Source: Crossiella sp. SN42 (lineage in GTDB: Bacteria > Actinomycetota > Actinomycetes > Mycobacteriales > Pseudonocardiaceae). From it: a DNA stretch of 45,271 bases. The stretch spans positions 1-45,271 of the forward strand of contig NZ_JAMHIV010000055.1 in assembly GCF_023897065.1 (NCBI RefSeq), in the 5' to 3' direction. A program made the position numbers and the translations under genes. Positions 33,397 through 41,430 of this stretch are shown here, piece by piece. The notes under the pieces were generated by a model. The model ran no database searches. It had not been told where the DNA came from and saw nothing but the letters and a program-made list of their open reading frames with translations. Within the stretch, counting starts at the first letter, position 1. Every line of letters starts with the position of its first letter.

Positions 33397-34302
33397 ATGA
33401 CGACGTCGACGCTTGTCAAACCGCCCGTTGCGGGCGTTCGGGAACGGGTGCCCTTCACCCTGCCGGGGGTCCCGTCCGCCCTCATCGGCCTGCTGCTGAG
33501 CCTCGGCTCGCTCGGCGGGATCGCGCTGGGCGTGCTGACCTACCAGTTCTGGCTGATCGTGGTCAGCGCGGTGCTGCTGGTGCTCGTGCTCACCCTGTCC
33601 CGCGGGCTGATCATGGTCTCGCCGGGCGAGGCGCGGGTGCTGCAGTTCCTCGGCCGGTACAGCGGCACGCTCCGCCAGGACGGCCTGAGCTGGGTGAACC
33701 CGTTCACCGAGCGCACCGCCGTGTCGACCAGGATCCGCAACCACGAGTCCGCGGTGCTCAAGGTCAACGACGCCGAGGGCAACCCGATCGAGATCGCCGC
33801 CGTGGTGGTGTGGCAGGTCGAGGACACCGCGAAGGCCGTCTTCGACGTGGACAACTTCGTCGGCTTCGTCGGTATCCAGACCGAGACCGCGGTGCGGCAC
33901 ATCGCCACCAGCTACCCCTATGACAACCACGGCGAGACCGGCTTGTCCCTGCGCGAGAACGCCGATGAGATCACCGAGAAGCTCAGCGCGGAGATCTCCG
34001 CCCGGATCACCTCCGCGGGCGTGCACGTGATCGAGTCCCGGATCACGCACCTGGCCTACGCTCCGGAGATCGCGCACGCGATGTTGCAGCGGCAGCAGGC
34101 CAGCGCGATGGTCGCGGCCCGGCAGCGGATCGTGGAGGGCGCGGTCGGCATGGTCGAGCTGGCCCTGGACCGGCTGGCCGAGCACAACGTGGTGGAACTG
34201 GACGAGGAGCGGAAGGCGGCGATGGTGAGCAACCTCCTGGTGGTGCTGTGCGGGGATCGTGCGACCCAGCCGGTCGTCAACGCGGGTTCGCTGTACCACT
34301 AG
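33397..34302 (+). CDS. SPFH/band 7 (stomatin-like) membrane protein
   Basis: 301 aa. Two adjacent N-terminal hydrophobic segments (about 28-70) and an SPFH domain (about 72-260): [60 protein letters not shown], and the helical [24 protein letters not shown]-like region split over 225-255. Scaffolds membrane microdomains; exact role unknown. AGGGGAGAG ribosome site. Followed 12 nt later by the RHH gene, an arrangement I recall as common in actinomycetes. Confidence 0.9.
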   Translation: MTTSTLVKPPVAGVRERVPFTLPGVPSALIGLLLSLGSLGGIALGVLTYQFWLIVVSAVLLVLVLTLSRGLIMVSPGEARVLQFLGRYSGTLRQDGLSWVNPFTERTAVSTRIRNHESAVLKVNDAEGNPIEIAAVVVWQVEDTAKAVFDVDNFVGFVGIQTETAVRHIATSYPYDNHGETGLSLRENADEITEKLSAEISARITSAGVHVIESRITHLAYAPEIAHAMLQRQQASAMVAARQRIVEGAVGMVELALDRLAEHNVVELDEERKAAMVSNLLVVLCGDRATQPVVNAGSLYH

Positions 34303-34314
34303 CGGAACGCCGTC

Positions 34315-34560
34315 GTGGCTGAACGCAAGAGCTTCCTGCTCCGCCTGGACCCGGCCGTGCACGACGCGCTGACCAGGTGGGCCGGGGACGAGCTGCGCAG
34401 TGTCAACGCGCAGATCGAGTTCCTGTTGCGCCGGGCGCTGAGCGAGCAGGGGCGGATGCCCAGCGAGGCCGGGAAACCGGCCAAGCGGGGCCGCCCGCGC
34501 AAGCCGGCCCCCGCGGAGGACCAAACGGAAGATCAGCAGGGCGACCGTTCGGCGGAGTGA
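34315..34560 (+). CDS. Ribbon-helix-helix (Arc-type) DNA-binding protein
   Basis: 81 aa, GTG start. N-terminal RHH fold: KSFLLRLDPAVHDALTRWA gives strand and helix 1, and SVNAQIEFLLRRALSEQ helix 2 with the conserved SxNxQIE(F/L)LLRxAL. The tail (50-81) is basic then acidic and disordered. Often named HicB-like antitoxin, but no toxin gene is adjacent; the partner is the SPFH gene. Likely binds the AAGTGATATCACTT palindrome upstream; inference. Confidence 0.85.
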   Translation: MAERKSFLLRLDPAVHDALTRWAGDELRSVNAQIEFLLRRALSEQGRMPSEAGKPAKRGRPRKPAPAEDQTEDQQGDRSAE

Positions 34561-34626
34561 CCGCCGTTGTGACGCAGCTTACATTGGGTTCTCCCAGGTT
34601 ACCGCCAGGTAATAGCGGAGGAACCC

Positions 34627-35406
34627 ATGCGCCGGACACTCGCCCTGCTGGTCATCGCGCTGTTCGCGCTGCTCGGACTTCCACTGGCGGCTGCCGCCGC
34701 CCCGGCGCAATCGTTGGCGGACGTCGCGGGCTGCCAGTCCACCAAGCGGCCGGTGGTGCTGCTGCACGGCACGTTCAAGAAGTCCGGCTGGAGCTGGGGC
34801 AACCTGGCGCCGGAACTGGCCCGCACCGGCTACTGCAGCTACACGCTGGACTACGGCAACGGCGGGCTGAACCCGGTCGCGGACTCCGCCGCCGAACTGG
34901 CCCGTTATGTGGACCAGGTCAGGGCGAGCAGCGGATGGTCCACTGTGGACATCGTCGGATACAGCCAGGGCGGGATGATGCCCCGGTACTACCTGAAGTT
35001 CCTCGGCGGCGCGGCGAAGGTCAACGCGCTCATCGGGATCGCGCCGTCCAACCACGGCACCACCCAGCCGCTGGCCAAGCTGCTCGGCGCCACCTTCTGC
35101 CCGGCCTGCGGCGACCAGGCGGCGAACTCGGCCTTCATCCGGCGGCTCAACGAGGGCGGCGACCTGGTGGGCGCGGTGAAGTACACGACGATCACCACCC
35201 GCTACGACGAGGTGGTCACCCCCTTCGCCAGCCAGCACCTGGCCGGTCCGGCGAACCGGGTGACCAACGTGGTGCTGCAGGACGCCTGCCCGGCCAACCT
35301 GAGCGAGCACCTCTACATCCCGCACTCCTCGGCCACCATCAAGTGGGTGCTCAACGCCCTGGGCCGCGGTGGCTTGGCCGACCCGCGCTACCGGCCCTGC
35401 GGCTGA
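34627..35406 (+). CDS. Secreted lipase/esterase (class 2, EstA/EstB type)
   Basis: 259 aa. Sec signal peptide (cut near AAAAAPA, residue 24-27), then an alpha/beta hydrolase: VVLLHGTF (oxyanion strand), nucleophile S113 in GYSQGG, acid probably D194 (TRYDEVVTP) and His H228 or H233 (SEHLYIPHSS). Five cysteines, including a CPAC pair, could stabilise the exported enzyme. Hydrolyses acyl glycerols or esters outside the cell. GGAGGAA ribosome site. TTACC-GCCA-GGTAA lies 15 nt upstream of the start. Confidence 0.88.
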   Translation: MRRTLALLVIALFALLGLPLAAAAAPAQSLADVAGCQSTKRPVVLLHGTFKKSGWSWGNLAPELARTGYCSYTLDYGNGGLNPVADSAAELARYVDQVRASSGWSTVDIVGYSQGGMMPRYYLKFLGGAAKVNALIGIAPSNHGTTQPLAKLLGATFCPACGDQAANSAFIRRLNEGGDLVGAVKYTTITTRYDEVVTPFASQHLAGPANRVTNVVLQDACPANLSEHLYIPHSSATIKWVLNALGRGGLADPRYRPCG

Positions 35407-35424
35407 GTTCGCCCGCTTAATTCA

Positions 35425-35441
35425 AGCCAAAAATAATGGCT
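35425..35441 (+). terminator. Small A-loop hairpin after the lipase gene
   Basis: AGCCA (35425-35429), 7-nt AT-rich loop, TGGCT (35437-35441). Weak 5-bp stem; may be a terminator remnant. The AATAAT inside could instead be the -10 of the GH3 gene (with TTCGCC 18 nt upstream). Confidence 0.3.
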
Positions 35442-35455
35442 GTACTTCATCTGCA

Positions 35456-35469
35456 TGAAAGCGCTCCCA
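35456..35469 (+). promoter_or_regulatory. CebR-like operator upstream of the GH3 gene
   Basis: TGAAAGCGCTCCCA matches 12 of 14 positions of the CebR/CelR palindrome TGGGAGCGCTCCCA known from Streptomyces and Thermobifida. It lies 86 bp before a beta-glucosidase start, which is the expected target class. Confidence 0.65.
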
Positions 35470-35554
35470 CATTCGGCCGTTCAGCCGATGGACGTGGCCG
35501 CAACCGGGCATCAGGGCCGTTTCCTGACACCGGTCCCACGCCAATGGAGGCTTT

Positions 35555-37840
35555 GTGCTGCGGACACGTCCCACCCTCGCGTTAACGGCCGTCGCGGCCT
35601 TGATGCTCGGCTCAGCCCACGCCAGCACGGCGCAGGAACCGGGTGAGGACCGCGGCCCCGCGGTCTACCTGGACGCCGCCGCGCCGGTGGAGCGGCGGGT
35701 CAGCGACCTGCTCCGGCGGATGACGCTGGAGGAGAAGGTCGGGCAGATGGCCCAGATCCGCCTCGGCAAGCTGCGCGGCAACTGCGACTACGGGCCAGGA
35801 CCGCTGGTCGAGTCCTGCATGAAGGCCGTGCTCGGCGATGCCAAGGTCGGCTCGATCCTCTCCGGCGGCGGCGACAACCCGGCGCCCGACCCCAGCCCCA
35901 AGGCGTGGGCGGAGATGACCAACGCGATCCAGAAGTACGCGCTGGAGCACCAGCGGCTGCGGATCCCGATCATCTACGGCGCGGACGGCGTGCACGGGCA
36001 CAGCAACCTGCCCGCCGCGGTGATGTTCCCGCACCAGATCGGCCTGGGCGCGACCTGGAACCCGGAGCTGATCCAGCAGGCGGGCAAGGCCACCGGCGAG
36101 GCGATGCGCGCCACCGGCGTGTTCTGGAACTTCGCCCCGGTCTCCGACATCGCGCGGGACACCCGGTGGGGCCGCTACTACGAGGCCTACAGCGAGGACC
36201 CGTTCCTGGCAGGTTCGCTGGCCGCCGCGGCGGTCAAGGGCATGCAGACCCCGGCCTCGGACACCGCGCAGCTGACCGCGACGGCCAAGCACTTCGCCGG
36301 GTACTCCCAGCCGTTCAACGGGCACGACCGGGCCAACGCGTTCATCCCGGTGCGCCAACTGCAGGACACCGTGCTGCCGCCGTTCCAGGCGCAGTTCGAC
36401 GCGGGCGTGAAGACGGTGATGATCAACTCGGGAGCGATCAACGGCATCCCGGTGCACGCCTCCCGGCACATGTTGGTGGAGCAGCTGCGGGAGCGGATGG
36501 GCTTCCAGGGTGTCGCGGTCAGCGACTGGGAGGACATGAAGAAGCTGGTCACCGACCACAAGGTCGCGGCGGACTACCCGAGTGCGATCGCCATGTCGGT
36601 GAAGGCGGGTGTGGACATGGCGATGGAGCCCTCCGACGCGCAGGCCTTCACCCAGGGCCTGCTCACCGTGGTCCGGGACGGGCGGGTCAGCCAGCGTCGG
36701 ATCGACGAGGCGGTGCGGCGGATCCTCAAGCTGAAGTTCGAGCTGGGGCTGTTCGAGAAGCCGTTCGTGGACCCGGCCAAGGCGGAGCAGGCGGTGCGCG
36801 GCAACGGCGCGGACCTCTCCCGCAAGGCCGCGACCGAGTCGATGGTGCTGCTGCGCAACGAGAAGTCCACGCTGCCGCTGTCGAGTTCGGCCAAGAAGCT
36901 GGTGGTCACCGGCGACACCGCGAACGACGTGAGCCGTCAGCTCGGCGGCTGGACCGTGGAGTGGCAGGGCGTGCCGGCGGCGGGCCCGTTCCCGGACACC
37001 ACCACGGTGCTGGAGGGCCTGAAGGCCGCGGCCCCGCAGACCGAGATCAGCCACGCCCAGGACCAGGCCACCGCGGTCGCGGAGGCGAAGACGGCGGACG
37101 CGGTCGTGGTCGTGCTGGGTGAGAAGGAGGGCGCGGAGGGCACCGCCGACACCGAGGACCCCTCGCTGAGCCCGGCGCAGCAGCAGCTGGTGGACGCGGT
37201 GCAGGCGACCGGCAAGCCGGTCGTGGTGGTGCTGCTGACCGGCCGTGGCCGGGTGCTGGGGTCGGTGGCCGACGCGGACGCGCTGCTCTCCGGCTGGCTG
37301 CCGGGCACCGAGGGCGGGCACGCGGTGGCCGACGTGCTCTTCGGCAAGGTCAACCCCAGCGGCAAGCTGCCGGTGTCCTGGCCCAAGACCGTCGGCGACC
37401 AGCCGATGTCCTACGACCAGCTGCCCGGCGCCAACGCGGGCGTCAGCTCGAAGTACGACCCGGCCTACCCGTTCGGCTTCGGCCTGTCGTACACCAGCTT
37501 CGAGGTCGGCGCGCCGGTCGCGCCGGGCATCGTCAAGGCCAGGGACAACGTGAAGGTCTCGGTCACCGTGCGCAACACCGGGTCCCGGGCGGGCACCGAG
37601 ATCGTGCCGGTCTACGTCCAGCAGCCGGTGAGCCTGGTGCAGGTGCCGGAGCGGCGCCTGGTCGGGTTCACCAAGGTCACGCTGAACCCCGGCGAGCAGA
37701 AGTCGGTGGAGGTGACCTTCGACACCGACCAGCTGGCGCTGACCGTGGGCGATGTGGACGGCGCCGGCCGTCGCGAGGTGCCCAAGGGCGGTTACCTGGT
37801 GGAGGTGGGCGGCAAGACCACCCCGCTGACCCTGCGCTGA
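35555..37840 (+). CDS. Secreted GH3 beta-glucosidase (BglX-like)
   Basis: 761 aa, GTG start after GGAGG (35545). Signal peptide about 1-26. GH3 N-terminal barrel (about 45-385) with KHFAGY (K245-H246), YGADGVHGHSN and nucleophile D324 in AVSDWEDM; C-terminal alpha/beta sandwich (about 430-630) that would supply the acid/base Glu; fibronectin III-like domain at the end (about 660-760, PERRLVGFTKVTLNPGE). Releases glucose from cello-oligosaccharides or other beta-glucosides outside the cell. A TTA codon at residue 10 (35582) lies in the signal peptide. A CebR-like box upstream suggests cellobiose induction. Confidence 0.9.
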   Translation: MLRTRPTLALTAVAALMLGSAHASTAQEPGEDRGPAVYLDAAAPVERRVSDLLRRMTLEEKVGQMAQIRLGKLRGNCDYGPGPLVESCMKAVLGDAKVGSILSGGGDNPAPDPSPKAWAEMTNAIQKYALEHQRLRIPIIYGADGVHGHSNLPAAVMFPHQIGLGATWNPELIQQAGKATGEAMRATGVFWNFAPVSDIARDTRWGRYYEAYSEDPFLAGSLAAAAVKGMQTPASDTAQLTATAKHFAGYSQPFNGHDRANAFIPVRQLQDTVLPPFQAQFDAGVKTVMINSGAINGIPVHASRHMLVEQLRERMGFQGVAVSDWEDMKKLVTDHKVAADYPSAIAMSVKAGVDMAMEPSDAQAFTQGLLTVVRDGRVSQRRIDEAVRRILKLKFELGLFEKPFVDPAKAEQAVRGNGADLSRKAATESMVLLRNEKSTLPLSSSAKKLVVTGDTANDVSRQLGGWTVEWQGVPAAGPFPDTTTVLEGLKAAAPQTEISHAQDQATAVAEAKTADAVVVVLGEKEGAEGTADTEDPSLSPAQQQLVDAVQATGKPVVVVLLTGRGRVLGSVADADALLSGWLPGTEGGHAVADVLFGKVNPSGKLPVSWPKTVGDQPMSYDQLPGANAGVSSKYDPAYPFGFGLSYTSFEVGAPVAPGIVKARDNVKVSVTVRNTGSRAGTEIVPVYVQQPVSLVQVPERRLVGFTKVTLNPGEQKSVEVTFDTDQLALTVGDVDGAGRREVPKGGYLVEVGGKTTPLTLR

Positions 37841-37870
37841 ACCCCGGCTTGACCTGCCTCGATTGGGAGT

Positions 37871-37912
37871 CCGCACGGCACGGCTGCTAGCATCTCCAGC
37901 CGTGCCGTGCGG
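37871..37912 (+). promoter_or_regulatory. 16-bp palindrome around the rpsT extended -10 box
   Basis: 37871-37886 pairs perfectly with 37897-37912, loop of 10 nt. TGCTAGCAT (37885-37893), an extended -10 (TGnTANNNT), spans the end of the left arm and the loop; TTGGGA at 37863-37868 is a possible -35 with 19-nt spacing. The same structure could terminate the GH3 transcript. Confidence 0.55.
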
Positions 37913-38000
37913 CATTTCCGCCCTGGAGGAAGGCTGCGCACGTCTGGCAGCGCCATCAAGCGCGGCACGACTTCCGATCAGATGAGACCGAGGTAGGACC

Positions 38001-38261
38001 ATGGCCAACATCAAGTCGCAGATGAAGCGCATCCTGACCAACGAGAAGGCGCGCCTGCGCAACAAGTCCGTCAAGTCGGAGGTCAAGACCGCCGTCCGCA
38101 AGTTCCGCGAGGCCGCCGAGGCCGGGGACAAGGACAAGGCGCTTGAGCTGCTCCGCGTGGCCAACCGCAAGCTGGACAAGGCCGCGAGCAAGGGCGTGAT
38201 CCACGCCAACCAGGCCGCGAACAAGAAGTCGGCCCTCGCGCTGCGCGCCAACAAGATCTGA
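38001..38261 (+). CDS. rpsT: 30S ribosomal protein S20
   Basis: 86 aa, typical length. Starts [20 protein letters not shown] and ends LALRANKI; Lys/Arg/Ala-rich helical bundle that binds 16S rRNA. GAGGTAGG ribosome site. Single gene with a 5' untranslated region of about 100 nt, followed by two strong hairpins. Placed next to holA and comEC as in most actinobacteria. Confidence 0.97.
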   Translation: MANIKSQMKRILTNEKARLRNKSVKSEVKTAVRKFREAAEAGDKDKALELLRVANRKLDKAASKGVIHANQAANKKSALALRANKI

Positions 38262-38303
38262 CCTCGCCGCTCCCCCGCGGAGCGAGCAGGGCCGCAACGC
38301 TGA

Positions 38304-38351
38304 ACGACGAAGGCGCCGCCCCACCGGAAGGTGAGGCGGCGCCTTCGTCGT
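38304..38351. terminator. rpsT terminator hairpin
   Basis: Perfect 17-bp stem (38304-38320 with 38335-38351); inside it CACC-GGAA-GGTG adds four pairs and a tetraloop. No U-tract. Confidence 0.85.
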
Positions 38352-38358
38352 ATCGGGT

Positions 38359-38391
38359 CCCCGGTGCGGTGCCCTGCACACCGCACCGGGG
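38359..38391. terminator. Second hairpin, serves the sigma-factor gene
   Basis: 13-bp perfect stem (38359-38371 with 38379-38391), 7-nt loop. Lies 8 bp after the stop of the minus-strand sigma gene, so with the preceding hairpin it separates convergent transcripts. Confidence 0.75.
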
Positions 38392-38398
38392 TCCCTAT

Positions 38399-39010
38399 TT
38401 AGTAGCCGGCTCGCTCCCCTGCTGAGCGGAGCCGACGAGCCATCCACCGGCGAACCCGGCATCGCGCCCTGCTCGCGATGCACTCGGTCGCCCTGCGGGT
38501 GGTACCGAGCAGACGAGAGATCTCCTCATGTGGAAGCCCCTGGTCCAGCCACAGCAGGACGAGCCATTCGCGCTGACTCAATTTCCCACACCTGGCCAGC
38601 AACCAGCGAGCCTCATGGCGATCCGTCACCACATCGGCGGGATCGATCACCTGCATGGGCAAAAGTCTGGGGTGGGTGCACACTTGCTGTGCTGATGCCC
38701 GCCGCCGCAACTCGTCCACGCACAGGCGTTTGACCACCGCGACCAGGAAGGGCATCAGCCTTCCGGGGTCGAGCTGCGTGTACTGAGCGGCACGAAGGAA
38801 CGCGTCGTGCACCACGTCCTCCGCCTCGGCCGGGCTCACCCCTTGCCGCCGGGCCACCCGGATCAGCGATGGCCGCAGCCGCAGGCACTCCCGCCAGAAG
38901 TTCTGCCGCGTCGCCACGGCAGACGTCTCACCATCCAAACCACCTTTGTCCTTCACCAACTGCCCCTTCGCCCCGTCAGAAATCAACCCGGTAGATCCTG
39001 GGGTAATCAC
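38399..39010 (-). CDS. ECF-like sigma-70 family factor
   Basis: 203 aa from a GTG at 39010 with AAAGGAAA upstream; a GTG at 39082 is open too. Region 2: AEDVVHDAFLRAAQYT (core binding and -10 recognition), region 4: LSQREWLVLLWLDQGLPHEEISRLLGTT with a helix-turn-helix and RARCRVRRW. The linker contains MQVIDPADVV. No anti-sigma gene is adjacent; the neighbouring genes are a divergent protease inhibitor and convergent rpsT. Such lone sigma-like factors may be controlled by extra N-terminal residues or by transcription; unknown. Confidence 0.82.
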   Translation of the reverse strand: MITPGSTGLISDGAKGQLVKDKGGLDGETSAVATRQNFWRECLRLRPSLIRVARRQGVSPAEAEDVVHDAFLRAAQYTQLDPGRLMPFLVAVVKRLCVDELRRRASAQQVCTHPRLLPMQVIDPADVVTDRHEARWLLARCGKLSQREWLVLLWLDQGLPHEEISRLLGTTRRATECIASRARCRVRRWMARRLRSAGERAGY

Positions 39011-39195
39011 CGGTGTTTCCTTTCGAGGCGCGGCCCGGCCATGGGGGCGGTCATCCGGAAGTGCGTTACTCCCTGATGACACCGCAGAACCGGCGCGTTG
39101 GCAAGCTTCGTTGCTTTCAGGGACAAGCTTCGTATGTTTCGGGCCTGCTGCGTACCGCCATTCGTGGGACAGGAATGGGTGTTACCCGGCAGTCA

Positions 39196-39211
39196 TGTGA
39201 CCACAGTCACC
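39196..39211 (+). promoter_or_regulatory. Crp/GlxR-like site upstream of the SSI-like gene
   Basis: TGTGA-N6-TCACC at 39196-39211 matches the Crp half sites in 9 of 10 bases. It is 85 bp before the inhibitor start and about 190 bp before the sigma gene start. Confidence 0.45.
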
Positions 39212-39295
39212 GTGCGCCGCAATGGCTGTATTCGTATTCATCATGGCGGCCGGAACAGGTCGCCACAAACGGACTCATTCCTTGAAAGGCGAACA

Positions 39296-39715
39296 ATGTC
39301 TCGCAAGCGACTTCTGCCGTTGGCACTCGGGCTGGCAGCGACCCTGCTGCCCCTTGCCGTGGCCGCCGCGCCGACCGCGGCCGCCACCGCGGCGACTCCG
39401 CGAGCTGCAGGCTGGCTGGTGCTGACCGTCAACCCAGGCGAGGCTCCCACCAGGGACGCCCGCTCCAGCACGCTGACCTGCGACCCCATCGGCGGCAGCC
39501 ACCCGAAGCCCACCTGGTCCTGCCGCGAGCTGAAGAAAGCGGGCGGCGACCCCCGCCGCGTGGACACCGGCCGCGAGGAGCCGTGTTACCTGATCTACGC
39601 ACCGATCACGGTCACCGCCCGCGGCGTCTGGAACGGACGCGCCATCAGCTATCAGGAAACGTTCCCCAACGATTGCGTGCTGTATCTGGAAAAGGGCGAG
39701 CTCTTCCGTTTCTGA
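39296..39715 (+). CDS. Secreted subtilisin-inhibitor-like (SSI) protein
   Basis: 139 aa. Signal peptide about 1-32, then the SSI domain. Disulfide pairs C62-C76 and C97-C127 are conserved. Aligned with Streptomyces SSI (P1 Met in CPMVY), the reactive loop here is PCYLIYAP, giving P1 Leu99 and P1' Ile100, suited to subtilisin- or chymotrypsin-like targets. GVWNGRAISYQETFPNDC is the typical C-terminal block. Blocks extracellular serine proteases or transglutaminase-activating proteases. AAAGG ribosome site. Confidence 0.9.
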   Translation: MSRKRLLPLALGLAATLLPLAVAAAPTAAATAATPRAAGWLVLTVNPGEAPTRDARSSTLTCDPIGGSHPKPTWSCRELKKAGGDPRRVDTGREEPCYLIYAPITVTARGVWNGRAISYQETFPNDCVLYLEKGELFRF

Positions 39716-39722
39716 TTCCGCC

Positions 39723-39739
39723 ACCGGGTATCACCCGGT
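39723..39739 (+). terminator. Hairpin after the SSI-like gene
   Basis: ACCGGGT-ATC-ACCCGGT, 7-bp stem, 8 bp after the stop codon. The loop is short. Confidence 0.5.
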
Positions 39740-40107
39740 CGTCGTATTGACAGAAATAGGAGAACCGAGCGCCACCCGCCGCACAGATCCTTTCCAGGCG
39801 GGCAACCGATTGCCAGGCACACCATCAGCAATCCCCGGTCTGCAATACTCACCACCGTTCTACGCGCCCACTCACCCAAGCGGCAGACCAATGACAAACA
39901 ACACTCGTACCCACGGTGACAAACACTTCCGGCAACCCCAATAGGCCGGGGCGCCAAACCCATCCCAGCCGCCGCCACCCACCCAGGTCCTGGCGGCCAA
40001 CTCCAGTAAAACCACCCATAAGTTACCTAGAGATCTGACGGGTGACGGCCCGCTGATCCCAGCCCAGGCCTGACCCACCACCAACCGCCTGCCACCCGGC
40101 AGGCCCC
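39740..40107. other. Non-coding, lower-GC stretch downstream of the SSI-like gene
   Basis: About 370 bp with visibly lower G+C than the surroundings. It starts with a consensus -35 (TTGACA, 39747-39752) but has no matching -10. Short open frames have no ribosome site or actinomycete-like codon pattern. Nothing recognised; it may be a decayed gene. Confidence 0.5.
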
Positions 40108-40148
40108 GGCGAGGTTCCTCGGCGCGCCGCTAGCCGAGGAACCTCGCC
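40108..40148 (-). terminator. Terminator hairpin downstream of holA
   Basis: Perfect 16-bp stem (40108-40123 with 40133-40148), 9-nt loop, about 190 nt after the holA stop on the minus strand. Confidence 0.7.
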
Positions 40149-40214
40149 AGCCACGTCTCCAGACATTCCGGCCGGCACACGCCTCGCGCCTCGGTCCAGG
40201 ACACCGCCGCCTGC

Positions 40215-40330
40215 GGCCTCCTGGCCACTACCGGCCCCGGCCACTGCCGTCTGCCGCCCCCGGCGACTGCCGTCCGCAGCATCCCGGCGACAGCCGTTCG
40301 CGGCACCCGAGCCGCAGCCAGCTCCGGCCC
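40215..40330. repeat. Degenerate 23-24 bp tandem repeat downstream of holA
   Basis: CGGC(C/G)AC(T/A)GCCGT-type units begin at 40238, 40261 and 40285, with poorer copies on both sides. Intergenic, C-rich on the plus strand. Confidence 0.45.
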
Positions 40331-40335
40331 TGGGT

Positions 40336-41316
40336 TCAGCGCCCTCGTCGCGCCAAGATCAATCGCAGCACGGCTCGCTCCAGCGCGTATCCGGCGTCCG
40401 CGGCGACGCCCTTCACGTCCGCGTTCAACCCGGCCACCAGGTTCATCGCCTCGGCCAAGCCCTCGGGCTCCCAGCCGCGGGACTGACCCAGCGCCTTCTT
40501 CACCTTCCACGGCGGCATGCCCAACTGACTGGCCAGCGCGAACGGATCGGCCCGCCCGCCGGCCGAGACCCGCGCGATGGTCCGGACCGCGTCGGCCAGC
40601 GCGTCCGCGACCAGCACCGGCGGCACCCCGGTCTGCAGCGCCCAGCGCAACGCCTCCAGCGCCCCGGCCCGGTCGCCGGTCACCGCTTTCTCCGCGACCA
40701 CGAACCCGGTCACCTCGGCGCGGCCCCGGTGGTAGCGGCGCACCGCCTGCTCGTCGACCGAGCCGCCGGTGTCGGCCACCAACTGGGAGGCGGCCGCGGC
40801 CAGCTCCCGCAGGTCCGATCCCACGGTCTCGATCAGCGCGGCCAGCCCGGCCGGGTCGACCCGCCCGCCCGCCCGGCGGAACTCTTCCTTGACGAAGGCC
40901 TCGCGGTCGGCGGGCTTGGTCAGCTTCGCGCAGGTGGTGATCTTGGCGCCCGCCTTGCGCAGGGCGTCCGGCAGTTCCTTGGCGAGCTTGCCCCGCCCGC
41001 CGCCGCTGTGCACGACCACCAGCACCACGCCCTCGCTGGGCGCCTTGCAGTAGGAGCCGATCGCCTCCGCGATCTCCTTGCCCGCCTCCTGCGCGGCCTC
41101 CAGCACGATGACCCGGCCCTCGGCGAACAGGGAGGGACTCACCAGCTCGATCAGCTCCGGCGGCGTGAGGTCGGTCACCCGGACCTTGGTCAGCTCGGCC
41201 TGCGGATCGGCCAGCCGCGCCGCGTCGAATGACGCCTTCACAGCTCGCTCGACCAGCAGTTCCTCTTCCCCGATCACCAGGTGCAGCGGCTCGGGGGTGA
41301 CGGCTGGGGCGCTCAC
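40336..41316 (-). CDS. holA: DNA polymerase III delta subunit
   Basis: 326 aa, GTG start at 41316 behind AAAGGA. Clamp-loader delta subunit: LHLVIGEEELLVERAV (N-terminal AAA-like fold), the domain II region with AEVTGFVVAEKAVTGDRAGAL, and the C-terminal collar with PWKVKKALGQSRGW. No Walker A motif, as is normal for delta. Opens the sliding clamp in the replisome. Usually next to comEC; here a SAM-riboswitch gene sits between them. Confidence 0.93.
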   Translation of the reverse strand: MSAPAVTPEPLHLVIGEEELLVERAVKASFDAARLADPQAELTKVRVTDLTPPELIELVSPSLFAEGRVIVLEAAQEAGKEIAEAIGSYCKAPSEGVVLVVVHSGGGRGKLAKELPDALRKAGAKITTCAKLTKPADREAFVKEEFRRAGGRVDPAGLAALIETVGSDLRELAAAASQLVADTGGSVDEQAVRRYHRGRAEVTGFVVAEKAVTGDRAGALEALRWALQTGVPPVLVADALADAVRTIARVSAGGRADPFALASQLGMPPWKVKKALGQSRGWEPEGLAEAMNLVAGLNADVKGVAADAGYALERAVLRLILARRGR

Positions 41317-41430
41317 ACCGGCAATCCTTTCACGGGGGTCTGACAGCCCTGCGGCCTCCCGCATACTGGGCTGGCGGTAGCTCTCAGTGGCGACCGTGCC
41401 GTACGGTGAGCCACAGACAACTGAATACAG
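41317..41430 (+). promoter_or_regulatory. Promoter region of the riboswitch transcript
   Basis: CCGTACGG is an 8-bp palindrome at 41399-41406, and TACGGT (41402-41407) a possible -10 that would start the transcript near 41414, before the riboswitch P1 stem. No clear -35. The holA promoter must lie in the same stretch. Confidence 0.35.

Noticed and set aside
34315-34560. Antitoxin of a HicAB pair
   Set aside because: No HicA-type toxin on either side; the constant partner is the SPFH gene.
35612-38386. A 924-codon minus-strand frame opposite the GH3 gene and rpsT
   Set aside because: Antisense shadow, rich in His/Arg/Leu, no start signal, and it would cover rpsT and its terminators.
39747-39944. 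A 65-codon gene after the SSI-like gene
   Set aside because: TTG start, no usable ribosome-site spacing, no recognisable fold; codon use unlike the neighbours.
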